DNA from: Clonostachys chloroleuca
Lineage: Eukaryota; Ascomycota; Sordariomycetes; Hypocreales; Bionectriaceae
Length of the DNA: 64,000 bases
Reading direction: 5' to 3'
Assembly: GCA_037952775.1 (NCBI GenBank)
Contig: JBANAY010000004.1
Coordinates: 3,844,001 to 3,908,000 of the forward strand
Shown: positions 51,245 to 62,379 of the stretch, in pieces
Position numbering within the stretch: the stretch's first letter is position 1
Layout: every line of letters begins with the position of its first letter
Notes under the pieces: generated by a model
What the model saw: only the letters and a program-made list of their open reading frames with translations
Databases searched by the model: none
Told to the model about the DNA's origin: nothing
Made by a program: the position numbers and the translations under genes

Positions 51245-54200
51245 ATGTCAGACCCCCAGCTCTACACCGTGGGCTGGATCTGCGCTATCGCCACCGAGTC
51301 TGTCGCAGCTCGAGCCTTCCTCGACGAAGAGCACGACAGACCAAGCTACGTCGCTCAGCACGACAACAACAGCTATGTTCTCGGCAAAATTGGCGGGCAC
51401 AACATCGTCATCGCTGTCCTGCCGGATGGAGAGTACGGCACTACCTCGGCGGCGGTGGTAGCGCGGGACCTCATCCACAGCTTTCCAAATGTGCGCATCG
51501 GGCTGATGGTGGGCATCGGGGGCGGCGCACCCAGCTCGAAGCATGATATACGTCTCGGCGATGTGGTTGTCAGCAGCCCTAATAATGGCAAGGGCGGCGT
51601 ATTCCAGTATGACTTTGGCAAGACCATTCAGAACGTTGCGTTCCAAGAAACGGGGTTCTTGGCCCAACCCCCGATGGTATTACGGACGGCTGTGAGCTCC
51701 CTCAAGAGCACCTACGAGCTACGGGGTCACCATCTTGCAGACGAGGTGGAACGGGCCTTGAAGTGCATCAAAAAGCGAAAGAAGTACGCACGACCTGCTC
51801 CAGCACGCGACAGATTGTACAAGCCCGACGCTGTTCACCCGACAACATCCGACAGTTGCCACGATACATGCGATGCAGCTTACCTGGTGGCCCGCGACGA
51901 CCGAGATGAGGAAGATGACGATCCCGCCATTCACTACGGTCTGATCGCCAGCGGAAATCAGTTGATGAAAGATGCACGGATCAGGGACAAGCTGACAATG
52001 GACAAAGGAGTCCTCTGCTTCGAGATGGAGGCGGCCGGCCTGATGAACCACTTTCCGTGTCTGGTGATCCGTGGCATATGCGACTATTCCGACTCGCACA
52101 AAAACGAGGAGTGGCAGGGGTTCTCTGCCATGATGGCGGCAGCATACGCGCGGGACCTTCTACAGCAGATCCCGCCAAACAAGATCGAGGCGGAAAGACC
52201 GATTTCCGACGCCCTCCATGCTAGTCAGTTTGCAAGTCCTTTGTATTCGCTCTATCTAACTCGACGTAGTTGAACACAAAATCGACAGGCTGCAGCAGAC
52301 CACAGCGGCAACGAGCGCTGACCGACGAACCGATAAGATCGAGCGATGGCTTCGCCCCCCGATCCGTCCATAAACTCCAACCATGCGAGGAAGCTTCGCC
52401 ATGAGGGAACGGGCGCGTGGCTTTTAGAACACCCAGTCTTCCAGGACTGGTACTCAGGGTCGCGCCGACATTTATGGCTGCACGGGCTCGCGGGATGTGG
52501 CAAGACTGTCCTTAGTACAACTGTGCTGGATCATCTCACAAAAGGAAGCCGCCGTCTTATCCTCAGCTTCTTCTTCGACTTTGGCGACGAGGCAAAGAAA
52601 ACTGTGGACGGCTTGCTGCGGTCGCTTGTCTTCCAGCTTTATCGAGGGGGAACTGATTCTGCGCGTATCCTCGACGCCTCATTCCAAGCACATCGAGATG
52701 GCCGCAACCAGCCTTCGACAAAAGCGCTCTCAGATGCTTTGTTCACGATGCTCGCAGCTCAAGAGCAGGTTGTGATCGTTCTGGACGCCTTAGACGAATC
52801 GACATCGAGGGATGAGCTTCTCCGCTGGATCAAGGATACAGTGTCCAGGCAAGACCTCAGCCACGTCCAACTGTTTTGTACCAGTCGGCCTGAAAGCGAA
52901 TTCCGGTGTGATATGCCCTTCTTAATGGGCGAAGAGAACAGCTTCGCACTCGATAAGCAATCCGTCAACGCCGATATCCGATCGTACGTTACAGCACAGC
53001 TTTCAGAGCGACGTGATTTTCGGGACAAGCGCTTGTCCCCAGAAATCCGCGACAAGATACAGAGAAAGATTCGGAGACGGGGCAGACGGTATGTAAGACA
53101 GCACTACTTCCAACCGATGTGTTGATGCCTCTCTGACGGCGTGTTTAGGTTCAGGTGGGCATTCTGTCAATTGGACAGCCTGGCTCGGTGTCGTCACGAG
53201 GCGGCGATTGTGGACGCTCTCGCATCTTTGCCACCGGACCTGGCAGTCACATACCGGCGTATGATTGAAAGCATACCGACAGAGCTCAAGACCGACGCGA
53301 TGCGGCTCCTGCAATTTTTAGTGCATATGGAGCGACCACTCACGCTGGCGGAGGCTAAGGAAGTGATAGCCACACAGATCGAGAACGAGCCGCGAGGGTT
53401 TGACATCAAGCGTCGACTATATCGCGACGCCGATGTGTTGGACTACTGTCCCAGCTTAGTGACAGTCATTCACGCCACCGATGATGAACTACATCTTGCC
53501 CACTTTTCCGTCAAGGAGTACCTGCTCAGGGAGAACAAGGATAGTATAAGTGCGAGTATTTCTATTACGAGCACGTGCCTGACATATCTGACGGATATCA
53601 GGGGCAGCCATCAGGAGATCAAACAGGATTTTCCGATGGCAAGATGTGCGGCCAAAATCTGGACACGTCATGCTGCCTTAACTCAGGCGTCGAAAGATGT
53701 AGCTCGAGCAACAATCAGATTTCTAGAAAATGAGGAGACTTTCCAACGATGGGCTCAGTTGTATCAGCCTGATAAGCCTTGGGATAATGATCCAGGCCTA
53801 CCATGGGGTACTCAGCTTTACTATGCTTCCTTCATTGGGATCGTGAGAACTGCACGCGATCTTATCGCCAAGGGAGCTGACGTCAACGCCCAGGGCGGCT
53901 ACTATGGCAACGCTCTCCAAGCCGCCTCATACATAGGTCATCAAGAGATTGTCGGACTCCTCTTGAACAAGGGGGCCGATGTGAATGCGCAGGGTGGCGA
54001 ATATGGCAACGCTCTCCATGCCGCCTTACGGGAAGGTCATCAAGAGATTGTCGGACTCCTTTTGAACAAGGGGGCTGATATGAATGCGCAGGGCGGCAAA
54101 TATGGCAACGCTCTCAAGCTGCCTCATACATAGGTCATCAAGAGATTATCGGACTCTTGTTGAATAAGGGGGCCGATGTGAATGCGCAGGGCGGCGAATA

Positions 54201-55239
54201 TGGCAACGCTCTCCAAGCCGCCTCATGGGAAGGTTATCAAGAGATTGTCGGACTCTTGTTAAACAAGGGGGCTGATATAAATGCGCAGGGTGGCAAATAT
54301 AGCAACGCTCTCTATGCCGCCTTATTCAGAGGTCATCAAGAGATTGTCGGACTCCTCTTAAACAAGGGGGCTGATATAAATACGCAGGGCGGCAAATATA
54401 GCAACGCTCTCTAAGCCGCCTCATGGGGAGGTCATCAAGAGATTGTCGGACTCTTATTGAACAAGGGGGCCGATGTGAATGCGCAGGGCGGCGAATATGG
54501 CAACGCTCTCCAAGCCGCCTCATACAAAGGTCATCAAGAGATTGTCGGACTCTTGTTGAACAAGGGGGCCGATGTGAATGCGCAGGGCGGCTTCTATGGC
54601 AACGCTCTCCATGCCGCCTCATGGGGAGGTCATCAAGAGATTGTCGGACTCTTGTTGAACAAGGGGGCCGATGTGAATGCGCAGGGCGGCCGCTATGGTA
54701 ACGCTCTCCAAGCCGCCTCATTGGGAGGTCATCAAGAGATTATCAGACTCCTTTTGAACAAGGGGGCCGATGTGAATGCGCAGGGCGGCCGGTATGGCAA
54801 CGCTCTCCAAGCCGCCTCATTCGGAGGTCGTCCAGAGATTGTCAGACTCTTGTTGAACAAGGGGGCCGATGTGAATGCGCAGGGCGGCTTATATGGCAAC
54901 GCTCTCCAAGCCGCCTCATACAAAGGTCATCAAGAGATTGTCGGACTCCTTTTGAACAAGGGGGCTGATGTGAATGCGCAGGGCGGCAAGTATGGAAACA
55001 CTCTCCAAGCCGCCTCATACAAAGGCCATCAAGATATTGTCAGACTCCTCTTGGACAAGGGGGCCGATGTGAATGCGCAGGGCGGCAAGTATGGTAACGC
55101 TCTCCAAGCCGCCTCATATAAAGGCCATCAAGAGATCGCAGCACTGCTCCAAAATAATGGCGCGATTACATCGTCGAAGCGTCCCGGTTCTCGCTCTCCG
55201 AGCAACCCAGTGAAGGAACCACGAGATTACGGACCCTAA
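51245..55239 (+). pseudogene. PNP-NACHT-ankyrin NLR-type protein, several lesions
   Basis: The order of parts is that of fungal NLR-like receptors. An N-terminal nucleoside-phosphorylase-like domain ('[19 protein letters not shown]', '[19 protein letters not shown]', '[20 protein letters not shown]') is followed by a 46-bp intron (52224..52269), then a NACHT NTPase with Walker A 'GLAGCGKT' and Walker B 'VIVLDALDES', an intron ending at 53148, 'FRWAFCQLDSLARCRHE', a winged-helix-like region and 13 ankyrin units. As read, it has a missing base at the C6 run 52355..52360, an extra base near 53072 (compensated by an alternative donor), a missing C near 54114 and a TAA at 54412. Family members bind nucleotide, oligomerise and trigger heterokaryon-incompatibility-type death; the N-terminal domain type links some to nucleotide sensing. 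Confidence 0.75.
53876..55161 (+). repeat. array of 13 near-identical 99-bp ankyrin units
   Basis: Thirteen 33-codon units, nearly all reading 'ADVNAQGGxYGNALQAAS' then 'xxGHQEIVGLLLNKG'. DNA identity between units is very high (most differ at a handful of bases). Variation concentrates at the residue after GG (Y, E, K, F, R, L) and the two residues after AAS/AAL (YI, RE, WE, FR, WG, YK, LG, FG). This is the pattern of repeats kept alike by unequal exchange with a few selected surface positions. Confidence 0.9.
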
Positions 55240-56139
55240 ACCTGCTGATTAAACTCGATAATTTATCTCTATTATAGCGTTCGTCTTTTGCCCAGCTTTA
55301 GGCCCCTATCAACTTTGTTTGGCGTAATCGCAAATTGTGATAGGCAAGCAAGAGGACTACTTTACATTGGATTGTGACGAAGGAAAAGGAGACTTTGATA
55401 TTAACACTGTGAGCCATCGTCCCCGCGTTCATCTCGTTATTGACCCAAACAGTGAGAGCCGACAGACGAGATAAAAGGGCGGAAACTATGCTCTGTCGCG
55501 TAACAAGAAATAGCACTAACTTCGTCGCCACAAATAGCTGATGCGTTAATATTCTAGAGTGACTCTTCTGATCATTGTAAGCTCTTACTAGTCCAGTTCG
55601 TCGGGCGGCTAGGGTTAGCGTGTCCCGGGTAGGTAGTACCATACCTCATATTGCGTAGTCCAAACTTATCGTGGCTTGGGTCACAATATGGTTTGCAGTA
55701 GTTTGCTTCTGTGGTCGTAAGTTGTAGGTCGACGGAAATGCGCAAGCAAGTATACGGCGCCAGAGGATATTGATTGATTATACTTGCGTCGGCCTTCAAT
55801 TTGTTGCAGTAGGGGTGGTTAACGCAAAGTAGACCTAGGCTGGCCACAAAATGGGGGACGCGTTGTGCCAGTGACCGTCCGCCTAGTCCGGGATCCGGGA
55901 CGTCAATGTGCAAGAGACCAAGAGTCCTAACCATTTAGGATGACAAGGACCGGCATGGATTAGCAGGCAAATTTTTCCTCCCGGGCAGCAGAAAGACGCG
56001 TGAGATTATTCCGGCTGGTTATTTCAGACTCATCATCTGACAAAGGGCACGGGTTGGTTGGAGCGATGACGCCCTCCACCTTGCGGTTTGAGGGATGGTG
56101 ACGGGAGATCAGCTCTGCCGGTTCTCCTCGGTGGCCTAT
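55240..56139. other. intergenic, 0.9 kb
   Basis: No gene recognised. Two overlapping minus-strand frames (55298..55642 and 55572..55934) have no domain, splice or codon support. Confidence 0.45.
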
Positions 56140-56643
56140 CCTTTCTGCCCTGCGGTTCGTAATATCTGTCGCCCTCGCCCGGGTCGCAGTACCACGATCG
56201 GCCGCCTTGAACGACCCTTGCCCGAGACCCGCGATGCCGAGGCCCCTGGTCGTCCCGTCCGCAGACCGCCAGAGGGTTATGAGCGCATCCATCTCGACGC
56301 ATACTCCGATACTTCTTTGCTCACCGGGGACAGTGACGAGCTTGACGACGGGGATGGAGACCGACGACTCGTCGCTCTCCGGGGACGAACGCGAAGATAA
56401 GACTCCGGACCTGGAATACGACAATAATAGGCGGTGGAAATCGTCTGAATGGCTTCAGACCCGAGGAGTCGGGCTGGGAATCAGGCGGGGGGAATGCACT
56501 ACGTCCCCATCGACTTGGACGAGCTCGCCGAATTGAAGTTACAAGACAGCGAGAATACGCAGGCGGATTTGCAGATGAGGGCCAGGCAGCTGTCATCGGA
56601 CTATCCAGACTTAGCCAAAAAAAGACGATATAAACATGACTGA
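56140..56643 (+). pseudogene. 3'-terminal fragment of an unidentified gene
   Basis: Coding-like text spans three frames in order: 'PPEGYERIHLDAYSDTSLLT' with 'GDSDELDD' (to about 56353), 'METDDSSLSGDEREDKTPDL' with 'NNRRWKSSEWLQTRG' (56353..56490), and 'MHYVPIDLDELAELKLQDSE' to 'DLAKKRRYKHD' and a TGA. The shifts coincide with a G4 run (56349..56352) and a G6 run (56488..56493). The acidic run followed by 'VPIDLDELAELK' resembles the C-termini of long fungal accessory proteins. The 5' part is missing. Confidence 0.45.
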
Positions 56644-56887
56644 CAAGCGGACCGTTTGTCCTTGTCCGAAGAAGCCGGTATAAATATGGACCTGGGCTGA
56701 GTCTGAGCCTGACACAGATGACGAAGGGGCTCCTTCAGCTTCTGGCTTTGAGTCACCACAAGGGCTACCTAAGGAACTCGCTCTCAAGGCACTAGCGATC
56801 AATAGAAGCTCTTGACTTATTTAATATTTACCCGTGCTCCGCTTCTACGCTAATCACCCGATATGGCCATGTCCAGTGGTGAGTCCT

Positions 56888-56972
56888 CACGTTATTCGTT
56901 GTTGATTGTGGTCGGTGGGAGGTGCCCTGCCCTTTCACTCTCACTACTGGCATTATTATTACTGCCGGGAAT
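56888..56972. repeat. 85-bp repeat, copy 1 (partner 63107..63191)
   Basis: Shares GTTATTCGTTGTTGATTGTG, 'TTTCACTCTCACTACTGGCA' and 'ATTATTACTG' with 63107..63191, same orientation. Source unknown; neither copy is in a supported gene. Confidence 0.75.
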
Positions 56973-57443
56973 GCGTCGCACAGCCTTGTGTGGGAGCGGT
57001 ACGGTGCGAGGAGTGGTAGCTTGCGAGCATGTGATTTTCCACGGTTCACCAGGGCAGTGGAAGGGTATGAGTCATCGATGTGAGCCGCAGCACGAGCATG
57101 CATCAGGATATATCTCAGTACCTCTCATGCAATTCGCCACCGTTTGATTCTGGCAACAGCGCGTTACAGCGTATCGCGCGGGTGCGTCTGCGAGTGTGTA
57201 CACAGACCCTAGAACGCCTCACGTTACGCGCGATTGCTGACTTCACCGGATAGAGGGGTAGTATCGTGGCAGGTTTGGTTGGGGCATCGTGCTGTTGCCA
57301 ACCGTTGGCCGCTTAGAACAGACTTGGAACAGGGGCCCACCAAAAAAGCAGAAGCTGTTGTACTAAAATGTCTGGTCACACCACGTGCCCTTGTGCATAT
57401 TTCAAGTCCCAACAACTTCATCGGTCAATAACAATCTTGAAGG

Positions 57444-57468
57444 AAAAAAAAAAAAAAAAAAAAAAAAA
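57444..57468. repeat. A25 homopolymer
   Basis: Twenty-five consecutive A, followed by AG-rich DNA. It could be the relic tail of a retrocopied or LINE-type sequence, but no upstream element is recognisable and no target-site duplication could be identified. Confidence 0.9.
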
Positions 57469-57978
57469 GAAGAACAAAAGGACAAAAAAATCACACACAT
57501 ATACAGCAAAATGTAATGGAGTTAACGGAATGAACTCTTAGAATTGCGTATTATGAGATATCGCCAGGCGCCGATCCCTCGAATTGAGGAAAATCCGCGA
57601 TGCAACATTTTTTTTAGCTTTATATTGAGAAAAATGGAAGTTAATCTAGGTACAGAAGGCCTACTTCTTGACCATTTCAGTCCCTTCCCACACCTAAACT
57701 TCGATATGTCAAAATAATAATTATTTCCTGTAGCCAACTTGACCGTAACAAAATCAATCCTTATCACCTTTCACATATGAGATGAAGTTCCTCTTAGCCA
57801 CCGGGCTCTGTATAGTAGTTACATGATTGCACGTAATTCTAGCGCTGGTATATCTAGAGCAACCGCCAAAGTACCTTCTCAACTGGAACAATCAAAGCCA
57901 TTAAAAGCCAATTAGTGCAGCAATACTCTCTCTCTCAAGAAGAAGAATAAAGAAAACCACAGTCCATCAACTGACACT

Positions 57979-60900
57979 CTACTGAGACTTGAGTGGCTGA
58001 AACCTCCCAGTTCGATGCATACTGTTGAGGTGGTTGATCAAATCAAGCCCTGAAGCCCATTGTGCCGTATCCGACAGACAGAATGGGCAAAAATAGATGG
58101 ATCTACCACCCACAAGCCTAAGACCCTCGATGCCTGGGGGTCGATTGTGCATCCGCACAAACCCATCCAGGTAGTCCCTCAGCGGTCCACGAGGGAACAT
58201 GGGCCAGTTCTTCTGAAGGGCCTGTTCCTCCTCCGACTTCGAGACTGATTACGCCGCCGGGTTCACCGCTTGGTTGACGTTGTTGAACGGGAGGGCGGTC
58301 TGCTTGGGCGGACCCAGAAGTTGGCGGACATCTTCGGGGCTTGGGAGGCCACCCATGGCGGGCGTGTTGGGTGAGGTGGAAGATGCCGAGAATGGAGGGG
58401 TGATGTAGGGGCTGGGCCCGGGGGCCGAGAGTACCACAGGGCTTGCTTGATCCCCATTTGTCGGCGTAGAAATGGGTGGCCTTGCGCCACTCATTGGAGA
58501 TGTTTGAGGTCGAGCTTGGGTTTGCCTTGATTGAACAGGCCGAAGCTGGATGTTGGGAGTCCGACGAGCACGGGGTGGAACCACCGGATGCGAATTGGAT
58601 CTGGGGACAGCGGTTGTTGGGGATGGCGTCCAAGCTTGGGATTGAGGCTGGATCTGCGGCCGAGTCTGTGTCTGCACACTGGCTCCAGATGAAAAATGAA
58701 GACTTTGCAGAGGCTGAGGTGGTCCCTGAGGAGGTGGTCCCTGAGGCTGAGGTAGTCCCTGGGGTCGAGGTAGTCCCTGAGGTTGAGCTAGCACTGGACA
58801 GAAAGACTGGACTAGACTGTGGGAGTGAATCTGGGACTGCGGTTGCGCTAATTTCTGAGTTTGAATGGGAGACTGTAGTGGTTTCTGAGTACCAGGAGAG
58901 ATTTGTGTCGGGAAACGTGGTTGTAGCTGAGGTTGAGGCTGAGTATGGTGCTGGGCTGACATATCCAGCCAAGGTTGACTATGAGCTTGGAATTGTATCC
59001 CAGATTGGGGATGAGATTGGTCTCGAAATTGAGAGTTTGAGTGAATGTTATATTGCATCTGAGGGATGGTTAGTACATGAAGGTCAGGTCTTATTCTGGG
59101 CTGAGAAGCTGTAAGAGATGGGTGCTGTATCTCCGGTCGGGGCTGAGAATAAGATCCAGCCTGCGGCTGATATTGCATCTGGGCCTGATGGAAACTGTGT
59201 CCAGCTTGCGGGGTGCAAAATGTCGGTGTTTCAAACCGTGCTTGAGATGGAACCTGGCCCTGGAGTTGACGCCCTCGATTGTTACTGGGCCCTGTTGGGG
59301 GATGGTTTGTCATCTCTTGGGGCATGGTTCCATAGACACGAATCTTGCCGACCTGGTGGCTTTGCGTGTAGGAGATTTGACTGCTGGTGGCGAGCGTGGG
59401 GAATGAGCTCCCGACCGGTGAGGTTGTTAAGTCTATGAACTGTGTATGAGCTGTGGTTGCTGAGCTATTCTTAGGAGCCATCATCACCTTTCCCGGTCGA
59501 ATAGATGGCCAAGAACCATCAGAACGCTGCTGTGGCCCCTCTACATTTACCACTGCATGCCTGGGATACTGGTTTCCAACAGATGAGGTTTCAGGAACTG
59601 CATAGCACAGCTCCATTTCTTGCTGATGAGGGACTCCCCTTGCTGTGGATTCGTTTTGGCTCCCAGGGGTTTTGCCTAGAGTCGAGGAAGTAGATATAGG
59701 CCGTCTTTCTGCATTGGTTGAAAGTCGCCCTAGGCCAAGTTCATCAGACGCAGCTTGGTTCTCTAAAGGATTTCCAGGTTCATCGCTGTTGACGCCCATC
59801 GTATCTCTTGCCAATGCCCCCGGACTGCCGTGGGATACATCTTTCACCAGCTGCTCGCCCTCATCACTTGAATCAGATGAGATGGTCTGGATTGAGACTG
59901 CTCTCATCATGATGATGGGTGGTGGACTCTGGCTTCTTTTCCCAGTTGAGGGCATTACTGTTGGTCCATCTCCAGATTCCGCATGGCTCAAGTTTGATTC
60001 ACAGGCGGTCGCCCCAGTCGGAACTGTAGTAGCGCCGTTTAAGGACGAGCCTTGGATTGTTCTATCGTCAGAAAGTGCGGGTGTATGTTTGGACGTCGAT
60101 TGTTGACTTGGAATATGCCATTCAGATGGTCCGGGGGAGCGATCCATGCTCGCCTCAATTCCTTCTTGAGGCTCACTTAATCGATTCCCATCTTGACTTA
60201 TACTAGGCGAACTCATGCCACTTGTTCCCGAAAAGCCATTGTCTTGAATGTTTCCAGCATCCGAAGTTAGGGGGCCATCGTCTTGATTCTCTCCTCGATC
60301 TGTTTGGCTATTGAGGCCATCATCTGGTCTTTCTTCGGCATCACCCTCTTGCTTGGATGTGTTACCGGGTTCAGTGTCTTTGCCATCAGCTCTAGGACTC
60401 GCGCAAATTTCGGTATCAGTTCCATCTCTGATATTTCCCGAGCTGCTGGGACGTCGGCTGCCTGGCTCTGTTACAACATTCGCCAAGATGGCTGATCTGT
60501 TCACATCAGCCTGCTGTATGAGGCGCAATAATGGCTGGTAATACTCCTGCTTCATGATAACAGGGTCCATCAGATCAAAATTTCCCAGGTTTGTTCCTTT
60601 TACCCACACTGGAGGACACGTCTCCAGGGTGTTGTGAGTTAAGCATAGACCAGGGTGCGCTCGAGACGATTCGAACGCTCCACCATCCTCATATCCCTTT
60701 TTCCACCTGTATTTTCCCGTGGTCAGGTCATAGATACAGCAGTCAGGCATAAACTGGACCAGATTTAGCGTCTTGAGGTCGCCATTGATTCCAATTTCAA
60801 GCATATTGTCAAAAGGAAGGACGAGAACTGGGATATACTCTCCCCCAAGATAGACGAGGCATATATCGCCAGGTTGACGACGTACATACAATCTTTCGTT

Positions 60901-62379
60901 CCCTTCATTAGTATCGTCGTACTTTGACGTTTTAGACCCTCTGTCGTCGTAGACGTGATCTTCTGTGCCCTGGCTACTCTGAGATGTTTCGGCTTTGTCG
61001 CTCATCAAGGCTGCCTTTCGGCTTCCAAAAGCCTGTCCGCCCCTTTTGTCTTCGTCTTTTCTACCTGTAGTCCGATCCATCGACGTTGGTGAGTTCTTTT
61101 GAACAGCTTCTTTCGTGAAAGCGTTATTGTTTTGCTCTGCACGGCTCGCCGTACAGTACTTGACTCGTATGCCCATCTGATCGATAACATCCTTATAGGC
61201 TTTTGAGTATTTATCGTGCTGGAGACTGCCCAAGTGAAATGCGGCATCCATGAGTGGATTGCTACCTCCAAATTTAAGTCCGTGTTCCTCGCATCGAATT
61301 ATATACCATAGACCCTTATTGGCAGGATACTGAACAATGGTCTCCTTGTGTCCAGCAATAGTATTATCATATACCTCTCTATAGCGGATAGTTCTCTCCT
61401 TGCTCTGGTTTTTGGTGGGTGCCTTCTTCCACCGGCAAGGCTTCTTTCGTGGTTGGAGACGGCTCCCATAAGAGAGGTTTCTTTTTCTCTATCAGCGTAT
61501 TAGCATGTGAATGGTCCTTCTCACGAACGACAGATATCTTACCCCTAGGACAAGAAATTCTTCGTCTACCGTCGCACTTAGGGTAGATTGATCGTCAACC
61601 TCCTCGGAATCATCATCGGCTTCAGGCTCAAACTCAGAGTCTATATCGATAGCGCTCCTTTCGCTGCCCTCAGCCTCCATTAAAGAGTGATGAGTAGTCT
61701 CTGCATCAATCTCATTCATGCGGCTGCTGGAGAGAGCATCAGGGAGGACCTCATTCGACTCTGTCATTGCGTTGTGGCCGATTTGGCCCAGCACTTCATC
61801 ACAAGGTTCTTCATCGTGAATCCCTCCGTTAACATCCTCAGCCGATGAACCTCCGTCAATTGCGACGTCATTAACTGTCTCAAACTCCCTTTGTGTCTCT
61901 CGAGCTGTGTGTTGAATAACTTCATCGGGCTGCTGCTCCTCAAGCCCTGTGCCTCCCTGAACATTCTCCGCTCCGTGGAGCATCATCCCATCCCAACTAC
62001 CAGCAGGGAAAGAATGGAAAAGAGCTATCTGGAGCGGCCTCAGCAGCTCCATTTGTCGTTTCTCACACGCTTCCTCCTCCTCTACCTGGTTGGCCTCGTG
62101 CTCAGCCCGAAAACTCCATCGCTGCAACAATAGAGACTGCAATTTCTCTTCAATGCTTTGTCTTTCCCCTGGACTTGAATTTTTGTCGAACGAGTCCATG
62201 ACATTACAAATCGAGCGACTCATCTCCTCGTCCTTCTCTTGGTATTGCTCTTGCAGAGTTTTGAACCCGTTGAGGGTCTGCCTCTCAAACTCGTTCAAGT
62301 ACGCCTTCATCATGCCAAAGACTCGACGGATGGTGGGTTGCGGCGGGACTTGTCCGCTACCACCCTCTTCCACTGCCAT
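57979..62379 (-). CDS. large Q/P-rich protein with zinc-finger tail behind an in-frame stop
   Basis: Exons 62379..61543 and 61488..58249 join at a 54-bp intron (GTAAGA...CTAAT...TAG, phase 0), an exact 1,358-residue frame ending in TAA 58249..58251. The parts: a helical head ('VFGMMKAYLNEFERQTLNGF'), an acidic stretch, a basic segment ('RKKPCRWKKAPTKNQ'), 'KGLWYIIRCEEHGLKFG' with a Cys/His pair, a PWWP/Tudor-like block ('RQPGDICLVYLGGEYIPVLV'), then ~900 disordered, Ser- and later Gln/Pro-rich residues. Immediately past the TAA the same frame continues 90 codons ('KSEEEQALQKNWPMFPRGPL') to a C2H2-like finger ('CPFCLSD' ... 'LINHLNSMHR') and stops at 57979. Probably CAA changed to TAA. Likely chromatin-associated; untested. 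Confidence 0.6.

Noticed and set aside
54326..54923. Arg/His-rich ORFs within the ankyrin array on both strands
   Set aside because: Period-99 shadows of the ankyrin units.
58476..59438. Long plus-strand ORFs opposite the Q/P-rich gene
   Set aside because: Antisense to CAG/CCA-rich coding DNA, which rarely gives stops; repeated 'VVPE' text is the mirror of Pro/Gln repeats.
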